This document shows positions 24,301 through 32,877 of a DNA stretch of 64,000 bases, piece by piece. Made by a program: the position numbers and the translations under genes. The DNA is from Poriferisodalis sp026713105 (GTDB lineage Bacteria > Actinomycetota > Acidimicrobiia > Acidimicrobiales > Poriferisodalaceae), in NCBI GenBank assembly GCA_965115995.1, contig OZ220472.1, forward strand, positions 2,108,001-2,172,000, given 5' to 3'. The notes under the pieces are model-generated. The model had not been told where the DNA came from and did no database searches. It saw only the letters and a program-made list of their open reading frames with translations. The number at the start of each line of letters is the position of its first letter. Position 1 is the stretch's first letter.

Positions 24301-26820
24301 CTAGCGGCGGCCGCGACGTCTGCCGGAGCCCCGGCCGGGCTGCTCGAGCACTGGTCCCAGGTCGCCATAGACGTCCTTGGCGATCTGCTCGAAGTGCTCG
24401 CCAAACGACACGTCCTCACGGGCTGTGCCGCTCGGCTCCGACGCACCGGCTGTCGCCTCATCCGCGTCGTCGCCGCCGGACGCGGCGGACGAATCGCCGC
24501 CGCCCGCAGACACTCCTGCAGGCACAGGCGTTCGGCTCCGACGCGTGCCGTTGTCTCCCCCGCGACCGCGGTCTCGCCGCGGCGCAGGCGCATCGTCACC
24601 CGAACTGTCATCGTCACCCTCGCTGCCTCCGACCTGGGTCGGATCGGCCGGCGAGAGGCTGATCTTGCCGTTGGGGTCGATCTCCTCGACAATGACGCTG
24701 ATCACGTCGCCCAGCTCAAGCACCTCTTCGACCGAATTCAGCCGGCGCCTGCCTCCCAGCTTGGAGATGTGCAGCAGCCCGTCGGTCCCGGGCAGCACGT
24801 TCACGAACGCGCCGAACTTGGTGATATTCACCACGCGACCCTCATAGGTGGCGCCCACATCGGGAGTCGGCGGGTTGACGATCAGCCGGATCTGCCGTTC
24901 GGCCTCTGCCACCACCTCGCGGTCGGTAGCACCGATGCTCACGGTGCCCACCGTGCCGTCGTCGTCCACATTGATGTCGGCGCCGGTCTCTTCCTGGATG
25001 GAGTTGATGACCTTGCCCCGCGGGCCGATGACCTCGGCGATCTTGTCGATCGGGATCTCGAAGCTGGTGATCTTCGGCGCGGTCTCGCCGACGTCGGGCC
25101 TCGGCTCGGCGATCGCCGCACGCATGACCTCGAGGATCTGCAGGCGAGCCTGCCGAGCCTGGCCCAGCGCCTGGGTCAGCACCTCGGCGGGGATGCCTTC
25201 GATCTTGGTGTCGAGCTGGAGCGCGGTAATGGCGTCTTCGGTACCCGCAATCTTGAAGTCCATGTCTCCGAATGCGTCTTCGGCGCCCAGGATGTCAGTC
25301 AGCGTCACATACTTGCCGTCGGCGTACACGAGGCCCATGGCCACGCCGGCAACGTGATCCACAATCGGCACGCCGGCATCCATCAGCGACAGCGACGATG
25401 CGCACACCGACCCCATCGACGTGGACCCGTTGGACGTGAGCACGTCGGACACCAGCCTGATGGTGTACGGGAAGTCTTCCTTGGACGGTACGACCGGGAA
25501 GATCGCACGCTCAGCAAGTGCGCCGTGGCCGATCTCGCGCCGCTTGGGGCCACGCATGAAGCCCGCTTCGCCGGTGGAGAACGGCGGGAAGTTGTAGTGG
25601 TGCATGAACCGGCGCCGGTCCTGAGGATTCAGGGTGTCGACGATCTGCTCCATCCGGGACATGCCCAGCGTGGTGACATTCAGTACCTGGGTCTCGCCGC
25701 GCTGGAACAGCCCCGAGCCGTGAGCGGTGCGCCCGAGGTAGCCCGCGACCGACGAGAGCGGCCGAACCTCATCGGTTGACCGCCCGTCGATGCGGAACCC
25801 GTCCGCCACGATGCGCTCGCGCACGATCTCCTTCGACAACGACCTGACGGCTTCACGGATCTGATCCTTCGCACCGTCGAGATCGGCAAACTCCGCAGCA
25901 ACCTCGTCAATCACGGCGATGCTGGTCACCGATTGTGCGGCCTCGCGCTCGGCCTTGTCGGCGATTGCCATCACTTCACGCATGCGATCGCCGGCGACCT
26001 CGCGCACGCGATCGAGCACCTCGTCGGAATAGTCCCTGGTGGAGGTGTACTCCATTTGCTGGATCGGACCGGACTGCTCTTCGACCAGCCGGCGCAGCGA
26101 CTTCTGCATCTCGATGATGTCGTCGATCCACTGCTTGGAGGCCTCGAGACCGTTAGCGAGCACGTCCTCGGTGACCTTTGGTGCGCCCTGCTCGTAGTAC
26201 GAGAACGACTTCTCCGTGCCGCCGGCCTCGACCATCATCACGGCGATGTCGCCGCTGTCGAGCTGGCGACCGGCCACGACCATTTCGAACGTGGCGGCCT
26301 CGGACTCTTCATGGGTGGCGAACGGGATCCACTCGCCATCGGTGGAGTAGGCGATCCGCACGCCGGCGATCGGGCACTCGAACGGGATGCCGCTCAGCCA
26401 CAGGGCCGCCGACGCTCCGTTCAACGCGACGATGTCGTATTGATTGACGTGGTCGGCGCCCAGAATCGTGCCCACGATGTGTGTGTCGTGGCGGTAGTCG
26501 CTGGGGAAATTGGGTCGCAGCGGGCGATCGATCAGCCGGCAGGTGAGGATCGCATCGTCGGATGCACGCCCCTCTCGCCGGAAGAACGAACCGGGGATCC
26601 GGCCCACCGCGTACATGCGCTCCTCGATGTCGACCGTGAGCGGGAAGAATGACGCGCCGTCGCGTGGACGGTTTGACGCAGTCGCGGTGACGAGCACTTG
26701 CGTGTCGCCGATGCGGGACGTGACCGCCCCGTTTGCGAGGCCGGCGAGCACGCCGGTCTCAAAGGTGATGGTCTTGTCGGTGCCCGCGATGGGACCGGTG
26801 ACCGAAATGGCTTCAGCCAT
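24301..26820 (-). CDS. pnp: polyribonucleotide nucleotidyltransferase (PNPase)
   Basis: An 839-residue trimeric 3'-5' phosphorolytic exoribonuclease. It has two RNase PH-like domains (about residues 10-230 and 320-555) joined by a helical linker. A KH domain follows near 560-620 (KIAEVIGPRGKVINSIQEE) and an S1 domain near 640-715 (YEGRVVNITKFGAFVNVLPG). The last 125 residues are an Asp/Gly/Ser/Arg-rich tail ending in a basic RGSGRRRGRR. Start ATG 26820 has AGGAG close upstream. It lies downstream of rpsO with a structured leader. Such tails are common in actinobacteria and may bind RNA or partner nucleases. Confidence 0.97.
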   Translation of the reverse strand: MAEAISVTGPIAGTDKTITFETGVLAGLANGAVTSRIGDTQVLVTATASNRPRDGASFFPLTVDIEERMYAVGRIPGSFFRREGRASDDAILTCRLIDRPLRPNFPSDYRHDTHIVGTILGADHVNQYDIVALNGASAALWLSGIPFECPIAGVRIAYSTDGEWIPFATHEESEAATFEMVVAGRQLDSGDIAVMMVEAGGTEKSFSYYEQGAPKVTEDVLANGLEASKQWIDDIIEMQKSLRRLVEEQSGPIQQMEYTSTRDYSDEVLDRVREVAGDRMREVMAIADKAEREAAQSVTSIAVIDEVAAEFADLDGAKDQIREAVRSLSKEIVRERIVADGFRIDGRSTDEVRPLSSVAGYLGRTAHGSGLFQRGETQVLNVTTLGMSRMEQIVDTLNPQDRRRFMHHYNFPPFSTGEAGFMRGPKRREIGHGALAERAIFPVVPSKEDFPYTIRLVSDVLTSNGSTSMGSVCASSLSLMDAGVPIVDHVAGVAMGLVYADGKYVTLTDILGAEDAFGDMDFKIAGTEDAITALQLDTKIEGIPAEVLTQALGQARQARLQILEVMRAAIAEPRPDVGETAPKITSFEIPIDKIAEVIGPRGKVINSIQEETGADINVDDDGTVGTVSIGATDREVVAEAERQIRLIVNPPTPDVGATYEGRVVNITKFGAFVNVLPGTDGLLHISKLGGRRRLNSVEEVLELGDVISVIVEEIDPNGKISLSPADPTQVGGSEGDDDSSGDDAPAPRRDRGRGGDNGTRRSRTPVPAGVSAGGGDSSAASGGDDADEATAGASEPSGTAREDVSFGEHFEQIAKDVYGDLGPVLEQPGRGSGRRRGRR

Positions 26821-26912
26821 GTCTGCTCCTGTTGTGGTGGCGGGACTGCTTCAACGAGTTCCGGCCCGCCTGTTGGTTGATGATGATGAGGTCTCGTTTG
26901 GCCATGGGACGT

Positions 26913-26969
26913 GCGCCCCAGCAGGGCGCGTGAGGCGGCGACGAATTCATGGCGCACGCTGGGGTGCGC
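26913..26969 (-). promoter_or_regulatory. two hairpins in the pnp leader, possible alternative pairing
   Basis: GCGCCC (26913-26918) pairs with GGGCGC (26924-26929) around a 5-base loop. GCGCAC (26952-26957) pairs with GTGCGC (26964-26969) around a 6-base loop. The ccccagc inside the first and gctgggg inside the second are also complementary, so a longer competing stem is possible. In E. coli the pnp leader hairpin is an RNase III and PNPase autocontrol site; whether this one acts likewise is untested. Confidence 0.4.
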
Positions 26970-26997
26970 GGAATGACCGTTGTCGCCCAGGACCGTT

Positions 26998-27270
26998 TCA
27001 GCGCCGGAGGCCGAGCTTTGCGATCAAAGCTCGGTATCGCTCGACATCGTTGGCGCTCAGGTAATCGAGCAACCTGCGCCGGCGTCCGACGAGCTTCAAC
27101 AGCCCTCGGCGGCTGTGGTGGTCTTTGTTGTGGGTCTGGAGGTGTTCGGTGAGGTGCTCAATGCGGGCGCTCAATTGAGCGACCTGCACCTCGGGCGATC
27201 CGGTGTCGGCCTCCGAATGGCGATGTTCGTCAATCACCGAGGCCGCTGGACTTGATCTCTTGGCACTCAT
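26998..27270 (-). CDS. rpsO: 30S ribosomal protein S15
   Basis: A 90-residue S15, a primary 16S rRNA-binding protein of the central domain. The typical signature runs through SEADTGSPEVQVAQLSARIE, then a segment with HLQTHNKDHHSRRGLLKLVG, and ends in RYRALIAKLGLRR. ATG 27270 gives the expected length. It is followed by pnp, the classic rpsO-pnp arrangement. A strong hairpin lies upstream at 27371-27389, which could be a leader control element or a terminator after ribF. Confidence 0.97.
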   Translation of the reverse strand: MSAKRSSPAASVIDEHRHSEADTGSPEVQVAQLSARIEHLTEHLQTHNKDHHSRRGLLKLVGRRRRLLDYLSANDVERYRALIAKLGLRR

Positions 27271-27370
27271 GCCGTTGCTGTATTCCCTGTCGTTGTGGCG
27301 CCGAGCAAATGCTGCGCTGTCGATTGCTGCGAATACGCAGGCTGCGTTTGCGAGGTTTGCTGCGACGTCT

Positions 27371-27389
27371 CGGCTGGGCGACCCAGCCG
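27371..27389 (-). promoter_or_regulatory. strong hairpin between ribF and rpsO (terminator or rpsO leader)
   Basis: CGGCTGGG (27371-27378) and CCCAGCCG (27382-27389) form a perfect 8-base stem with a 3-base loop, in the 196-base gap after ribF and before rpsO. No T-run follows on the minus strand. Ribosomal protein S15 controls its own mRNA leader in several bacteria, so a regulatory role is possible; a GC-rich terminator is the alternative. Confidence 0.5.
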
Positions 27390-27466
27390 CGCTGTTCTGT
27401 CTCTTGTCAATCGTGCAGGCTACCAGCGGGACTTCGGCGGCCCCTCAGCTCACCGCCTGTTGTCCC

Positions 27467-28411
27467 CTAGGTATGCAGGCACTTCGCAGCGTCTTCGATG
27501 TCGCGGCGAAGCTGAACTTTCAGTTCGTCGATGCCATCGAAGCGTCGCTCGGGTCGCAGCCTGCGGACGAAGCGAACCTTGGCCGTCTCGTCATAGAGAT
27601 CTCCGCGAAAGCCGATCAAGTGCGCTTCAATCAGCGAACGCTCGGCGAAGTCGTAGAACGTCGGGCGACGACCGATGTTGACGGCCGCCGGGTATTGGGC
27701 ACCGTCAGGACGCACGTACCACGCGGCATACACGCCGTCGGCAGGAATCTGCAGGTCAGCGGTGGTGGGCAAGTTCGCGGTGGGCACGCCGATCTGGCGG
27801 CCGCGGCGGTCGCCAAGCGTGACAACGCCGCGTACCTCGAACGGCCGTCCGAGCAGCCGGTGTGCCCGTTCCACGTCGCCTGCGGCAAGCGCTTCGCGGA
27901 TCGACGTGGATGAGATGACTTCGCCGTCGCCGGTCATCTGCTTGACCAGTGGGAGGCCGACCACCTCATAACCGTGTTCGGCGCCGACCTGGCGCAGTGT
28001 CTCGATGTTGCCCCGGCGCCCCTTGCCGAAATGGAAGTCGGCACCGACCACGACAGCGCGTGCCGTGAGGCAGTTGACGAGGATCTCGAGGGCGAACTGT
28101 TCGGCAGGCACCGCTGCGCGGGCTTCGTCGAACGTGACGACCAAGGTGAAATCGACCCCGGTCTCGGCCAGCAGCTCCAATTTGTGGTCGAGATCGCACA
28201 ACAGCAGCGGTGCGGATTCTGGCCGTACCACCGTGGCCGGGTGGCGGTCGAACGTCACGACCGCGGTAGCGCAGCCGCGCTCGGCTGCCAGGCGATGCAT
28301 CTCGGAGATCACGGTTCGATGCCCCCGGTGGACGCCGTCGTACTCACCCACGGTCACGACGCAGCCGTGCTCGAGCACCGGGCACCAATCCAAGTCGCGA
28401 ATGACCTCCAT
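27467..28411 (-). CDS. ribF: bifunctional riboflavin kinase / FAD synthetase
   Basis: A 314-residue bifunctional enzyme that phosphorylates riboflavin and adenylates FMN. The N-terminal nucleotidyltransferase domain has GEYDGVHRGHRTVI (the family's usual GxFDGxHxGHxx, with Glu-Tyr here) and the ISSTSIREAL motif. The C-terminal riboflavin kinase domain has GVPTANLP and NIGRRPTF. The start is ATG 28411, or GTG 28429 for six more residues; neither has a good ribosome-binding site. It lies about 140 bases downstream of truB, the common truB-ribF-rpsO order. Confidence 0.95.
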   Translation of the reverse strand: MEVIRDLDWCPVLEHGCVVTVGEYDGVHRGHRTVISEMHRLAAERGCATAVVTFDRHPATVVRPESAPLLLCDLDHKLELLAETGVDFTLVVTFDEARAAVPAEQFALEILVNCLTARAVVVGADFHFGKGRRGNIETLRQVGAEHGYEVVGLPLVKQMTGDGEVISSTSIREALAAGDVERAHRLLGRPFEVRGVVTLGDRRGRQIGVPTANLPTTADLQIPADGVYAAWYVRPDGAQYPAAVNIGRRPTFYDFAERSLIEAHLIGFRGDLYDETAKVRFVRRLRPERRFDGIDELKVQLRRDIEDAAKCLHT

Positions 28412-28549
28412 GGGGGTAACGCTACTCACGACAGACTTCTGCGACTAGGTGCGCCCGATGTGGAGGCGGCAGAACCCTCTGCTCCAGCAATCCGGCAGGT
28501 CGCAACGTCGCAGAGTCCGCTGCCGCCTCCACAGCTATGGCATCTGTGC

Positions 28550-29428
28550 TTACTGGCTCGAGTCCGAAGACGGCAGGACCGTGGCGCGCAGGCGACCACC
28601 GGTGCGTTCATGCACCGCCACCAGTCCCCCGGCGGCATCGAACAGCGCCCAAGGGCCGTGGCCCGCGTAGCGACAAGCGGCCAAGTGAGCGCCTTGGCGG
28701 GCCTGAGCTGTCTCGTCGTCGGACAGATCGAGCTGAGACAGATCTCGCACCAGTTCACCGGGTGGGCGCAGCACAGCATCGTCGGGAGATTCGGCCTCCG
28801 ACAGCGAGAACGTACCGCTGCGTGTGCGCCGCAGCGCCCGGATGTGTGCGCCTCCTCCCAGCGCACTTCCCACATCGGCTCCGAGCGTTCTCACATAGGT
28901 GCCTGCCGAACAGTCGACCGAGGCCCGGTAGACCCGCGGATCCCTCGTGGCCGCCACCTCGAAGCCGTGGATCTCGACGACACGCGATTCGCGTTCCGCG
29001 GTCTGCCCGGAGCGGGCGATCTCGTGCAGGCGACGGCCTCCGACGCGAACCGCAGACACCATCGGCGGCAGCTGCGAGATGGTGCCGACGAAACCCTTCG
29101 CCACGCGGGCAACTTCACTCGGATCGAGATCCATGTTCCATGTCTCGATCGTCTCGCCGGCGGCATCGAGTGTGCTGGTCGCCACCCCGAACACGATCTC
29201 GCACTCGTAACTCTTGCGGCCTGCAGTGGCGAATCGCAGCAAGCGGGTCGCATTGCCGATGCCGACGACGAGGACGCCCGTCGCGGACGGGTCGAGCGTG
29301 CCCGCGTGGCCGATGCGTCGCTCCCCGAAGCGACGCCGAAGCATGGCCACCACGTCATGGGACGTGGGACCGGGCGGTTTGTCGACGATGACGGCGCCGT
29401 GGGTGGTCGCGGGGCGTCGTCGCGCCAC
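28550..29428 (-). CDS. truB: tRNA pseudouridine-55 synthase
   Basis: A 292-residue TruB that converts U55 to pseudouridine in the T-loop of tRNAs. The catalytic Asp is in RIGHAGTLDPSATGVLVVGI near residue 46. The KPPGPTSHD start and the segment with CSAGTYVRTLGADVG fit the family. A C-terminal PUA-like region follows, from ARQGAHLAAC. The start is ATG 29428, five bases after the rbfA stop, so the two are coupled. Length is normal for actinobacteria. Confidence 0.96.
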   Translation of the reverse strand: MARRRPATTHGAVIVDKPPGPTSHDVVAMLRRRFGERRIGHAGTLDPSATGVLVVGIGNATRLLRFATAGRKSYECEIVFGVATSTLDAAGETIETWNMDLDPSEVARVAKGFVGTISQLPPMVSAVRVGGRRLHEIARSGQTAERESRVVEIHGFEVAATRDPRVYRASVDCSAGTYVRTLGADVGSALGGGAHIRALRRTRSGTFSLSEAESPDDAVLRPPGELVRDLSQLDLSDDETAQARQGAHLAACRYAGHGPWALFDAAGGLVAVHERTGGRLRATVLPSSDSSQ

Positions 29429-29433
29429 GGCCG

Positions 29434-29877
29434 TCAGGACCCCTCGTCCCGCTCTGCGGCAGTGTCCAAACGCGGGTCTGAGGGCGGCGGTTCGGGCTGG
29501 GGGTCCGACAGTGCGGCCAGCAGGTCTTCGATTCGCTCGGCGTCGATCACTCCCCGGTCCCGGCGGAAGCGAAGCGCAGGCGTGCGCCTCAAGCTGGTAG
29601 CCGTGCCCAAGGCTCGTTGGAGACGGTGGTGGTGGGCTTCGAAGGCTGCAGCTGCGGTTTCATCGGATTCCTGATCGCGCACGTCGTAGTGCACGACCGC
29701 GACGCTCAGCTCACGATCGACATCCACCCCGGTGATCACGATGCCGTCGAACGCCTCGTCGAGCCGCTCCATCTCCGAGGCGACCACGCTGCGCACGAGC
29801 TGCGCGACGCGATCGGTCCGCTCGTAGGGGTGCGCGGCGGGCATCGAACGCCGCCGGCGGCGGGAGCGACGTGCCAT
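29434..29877 (-). CDS. rbfA: ribosome-binding factor A
   Basis: A 147-residue KH-fold factor that aids late 30S maturation and cold adaptation. The family core runs from RVAQLVRSVVASEMERLDEA through a GIVITGVDVDRELSVAVVHY strand region to LRRTPALRFRRDRGVIDAER. The N-terminus is a run of Arg residues and the C-terminus is acidic and Pro-rich; both lie outside the domain. It sits between infB (15 bases upstream) and truB (5 bases downstream) in the nusA-infB operon order. Confidence 0.93.
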   Translation of the reverse strand: MARRSRRRRRSMPAAHPYERTDRVAQLVRSVVASEMERLDEAFDGIVITGVDVDRELSVAVVHYDVRDQESDETAAAAFEAHHHRLQRALGTATSLRRTPALRFRRDRGVIDAERIEDLLAALSDPQPEPPPSDPRLDTAAERDEGS

Positions 29878-29892
29878 CGGATATGTGCTCCG

Positions 29893-32778
29893 TCAGGCGA
29901 CGCGGGCGATCTCGCGCTCGGTGTACGTCTCGATCACGTCGCCTTCTTTGAGGTCAGAGAAGTCACTGAGACCGATACCGCACTCCATGCCCGCAGACAC
30001 CTCGGCAACGTCGTCCTGGAAGTGGCGCAGGGATTTGATCGCTCCCTTCCAGATGATCGCGCCGTCACGCAGGAACCTGACTTTGGCGCCGCTGCGCACG
30101 TTCCCATGCTCGACGACGCAGCCCGCAACCGGTCCGACACCCGAGATGCGGAAGACCTGGCGCACCTGCGCCTCGCCCGCGACGATCTCCTCGAATTCCG
30201 GCTCGAGCAGGCCGACCATGGCGTTCTGCACGTCGGAGATGAGGTCATAGATGATCTCGTAGAGCCGGACCTCGACATCCTCGGTCTCGGCGGTCTGGCG
30301 CGCATTACGGTCGGGGCGCACGTTGAAGCCGATGATCGTGGCTTCCGATGCGGCAGCGAGCTGAACATCGTTCTCATTGATGCCACCGACGCCTCGGCTG
30401 ACGAAGGCGAGCTTGACGTCGGGGCGTTCGAGCTTGCGCAGGCTGTCGGTGACGGCTTCGAGCGAGCCATGCACGTCGGCCTTGAGCACCAGGTTCAGGG
30501 TGGCTGTCTCGCCGGCCTGCACCTGCTTGAAGATGTCTTCGAGCCGCGCGCCGCCACCGCTTCCGCCCGCGGTGCCGGCGAGGCTGGCCTGGCGCTGCCA
30601 ATGCTCGCGAGTCTCCGCCACCTTGCCTGCAGTCTTCTCATCGGGTGCCACGACGAACATGTCGCCTGAACGCGCCACCTCGCCGAGGCCGAGCACCTGC
30701 ACAGGCATCGCTGGACCCGCCTCGCTGAGCGGGGCCCCTCGATCATCGGTCATCGCACGCACCCGGCCCCACGCCGCGCCGGCGACCATCGGCTCGCCGA
30801 TGCGCAGGGTGCCTCGCTGCACCAACACCGTCGCGACCGGACCACGGCCGCGGTCGAGATGGGCTTCGAGCACGATGCCGACCGCCCGACCGCTCGCCGG
30901 GGAACTGAGCTCCTCGAGCTCCGCTACCAGCAGGATCTGATCCAGCAATTCGTCGATGCCGTCGCCTGTCATGGCCGACAGGGGAACGGTGATCACGTCG
31001 CCGCCGTAGGACTCAGGAATGAGGCCCCGCTCTGCGAGCTGGGCCCGCACGCGGTCGGCATCGGCTCCGGGTCGGTCCATCTTGTTGATGGCGACGATGA
31101 TCGGCACATCGGCTGCAAGTGCGTGGTCGATGGCTTCGGCAGTCTGCGGCATGACGCCGTCATCGGCCGCCACCACCAGCACGACGACATCGGTGGCTTG
31201 GGCCCCCCTGGCGCGCATCGCCGTGAAGGCCTCGTGCCCAGGGGTGTCGATGAACGTGATCCGGTGATCCTTCCGCTTGGTCTGGTACGCGCCGATGTGC
31301 TGGGTGATGCCACCTGCCTCACCCTCGACGACGTTGGAGGATCGGATTCGGTCCAGCAGCAGTGTCTTGCCATGGTCGACGTGGCCCATGACGGTCACCA
31401 CCGGTGGTCGGATCTGGGCGCCGTCGTCGGTCAGGTCGACCTCGAGCGCCCGCAGCAGCTCCTCTTCCTGCTCCGCGCCGGGCTCGGTGATGCGTACCTC
31501 GGCGTCGAGCTCAGCGGCGAAGAGCTCGATCATGTCGTCGCTGAGCGACTGGGTGGCAGTCACCATCTCACCCTGCTGCAGCAGGAACCGCACGATGTCG
31601 GCGGCTGAGCGATTCAGCCGAGCGGCGACTTCCTGAGCGGTCGACCCTCGCTCGACGACGATCTCGCCGTCGGGAACGGGTGCGTCCACCGGCGTGTAGG
31701 CGGTGAGCTGCTGGGGCTGCAGCTCCTCGCGCTGGCGGCGGCGACGACGACGGGGGCGGCCTCGCGGACCGCCTCGTGGTGCGCCTCGCGGTCCTCCGGG
31801 ACGGGCGCCGCCGGGAGGCCCGCCTGGGCGTCCGCCGGAAGGAGGAGGAGCACCGGCATGTGCGCGCCCGCCCCCAGGCGCCCCGCCGTGGGGGCGCTCA
31901 CCGCCGCCCGCTGGACGGCGGAATCCACCAGGAGGACCGGAGCGATAGGGGGCGCCGCTGCGATTGGATGTGCGGGGAGGGCCCGGCGGCGGTGGAATCG
32001 GCTTGCCGGATCCGGAACGGGGCGGCACGGGCGGAGGCGGGATCGCCTTGCCATCGGCCGACTTCGGCGGCATCGGCAGACGGGGAGGCGGCGGCGGCAG
32101 CGCCGTGCCGGCACCATCGTCGGACGTCGGCCGAGAAGGTGTCGGCGGTTCGTCGACTCGTGCTGCGGGCCGCCCCGCCGGTGGCAGGACCGGTCGCGCG
32201 GATTCCTGGCCGCTCGAGGTGACGAGACGCCGCGGCGGCGGCACCGGCGGCGGGGCACCCGCCGACGGCAATGTGCTCGGCGGCGGCGGGGTGCCTGGCG
32301 GCGGAACATCGGGCGGGCGCGGCGGGGCCGAGGGGGCTTGCGCCGCAGGTCGAGGGGCGGCTGGGGAGGGCGCCTCGGCATCGGCCCCGGGCGTGGGGCT
32401 CTCCGGGGCGGCCTGCGGGGTCGGCGCAGGTTCCCGAGACGGTTTCGGCTCAGCCGGGGCCTGCGGGGCCGGACGTGCGGGCCGGGTCGGCGGTGGGGAT
32501 TGCTGCGCCTCAGCGGAGTTGTCCCGCGGTACCGCGCGCGAGGTCGCCGCAGCGTGCTTCGCAGGCGATTTGCGGGCCTTGCGGACCTCTGGCTGCGGCT
32601 CGTCACGAATCAGTCCCTCGCGCTGGGCCTTGCGCCGGACGCGGTCAGCCTGCGCGTCCTCCATGCTGGACGAGTGCGTCTTCACACCGATGCCCAACGA
32701 CTCGCATACGTCGAGCACCTCGGTGAGCGTCATGCCCAGCTCTTTGGAGAGCTCGTGAACGCGGACTTTTTTCGGCAA
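29893..32778 (-). CDS. infB: translation initiation factor IF-2
   Basis: A 961-residue IF-2, the GTPase that places initiator tRNA in the ribosomal P site. The N-terminal domain begins PKKVRVHELSKELGMTLTEV. Residues about 60-345 are a Pro/Ala/Gly/Arg-rich disordered stretch. The G domain has GHVDHGKT, DTPGHEAF and NKMD motifs, followed by domains II-IV ending in EGDVIETYTEREIARVA. The start codon is TTG 32778 with no strong ribosome-binding site, chosen because conserved IF-2 N-terminal residues begin there. Long proline-rich linkers are usual in actinobacterial IF-2. The gap to nusA is 99 bases and does not contain the ylxR gene often found there. Confidence 0.96.
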   Translation of the reverse strand: MPKKVRVHELSKELGMTLTEVLDVCESLGIGVKTHSSSMEDAQADRVRRKAQREGLIRDEPQPEVRKARKSPAKHAAATSRAVPRDNSAEAQQSPPPTRPARPAPQAPAEPKPSREPAPTPQAAPESPTPGADAEAPSPAAPRPAAQAPSAPPRPPDVPPPGTPPPPSTLPSAGAPPPVPPPRRLVTSSGQESARPVLPPAGRPAARVDEPPTPSRPTSDDGAGTALPPPPPRLPMPPKSADGKAIPPPPVPPRSGSGKPIPPPPGPPRTSNRSGAPYRSGPPGGFRRPAGGGERPHGGAPGGGRAHAGAPPPSGGRPGGPPGGARPGGPRGAPRGGPRGRPRRRRRRQREELQPQQLTAYTPVDAPVPDGEIVVERGSTAQEVAARLNRSAADIVRFLLQQGEMVTATQSLSDDMIELFAAELDAEVRITEPGAEQEEELLRALEVDLTDDGAQIRPPVVTVMGHVDHGKTLLLDRIRSSNVVEGEAGGITQHIGAYQTKRKDHRITFIDTPGHEAFTAMRARGAQATDVVVLVVAADDGVMPQTAEAIDHALAADVPIIVAINKMDRPGADADRVRAQLAERGLIPESYGGDVITVPLSAMTGDGIDELLDQILLVAELEELSSPASGRAVGIVLEAHLDRGRGPVATVLVQRGTLRIGEPMVAGAAWGRVRAMTDDRGAPLSEAGPAMPVQVLGLGEVARSGDMFVVAPDEKTAGKVAETREHWQRQASLAGTAGGSGGGARLEDIFKQVQAGETATLNLVLKADVHGSLEAVTDSLRKLERPDVKLAFVSRGVGGINENDVQLAAASEATIIGFNVRPDRNARQTAETEDVEVRLYEIIYDLISDVQNAMVGLLEPEFEEIVAGEAQVRQVFRISGVGPVAGCVVEHGNVRSGAKVRFLRDGAIIWKGAIKSLRHFQDDVAEVSAGMECGIGLSDFSDLKEGDVIETYTEREIARVA

Positions 32779-32877
32779 GCGGTCGGTCTTTCTGTCGGGA
32801 GAGCTGTCGAGAGTTGATGGGGCGCCCGGCGGGGCTCAGGGAATGAAACGGGGACGCGACGAGACGGGCCATCGGCC

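Noticed and set aside
27405..27410. TTGACA as an rpsO promoter -35 box
   Set aside because: No matching -10 element lies 16-18 bases downstream; the region there is the GC-rich hairpin.
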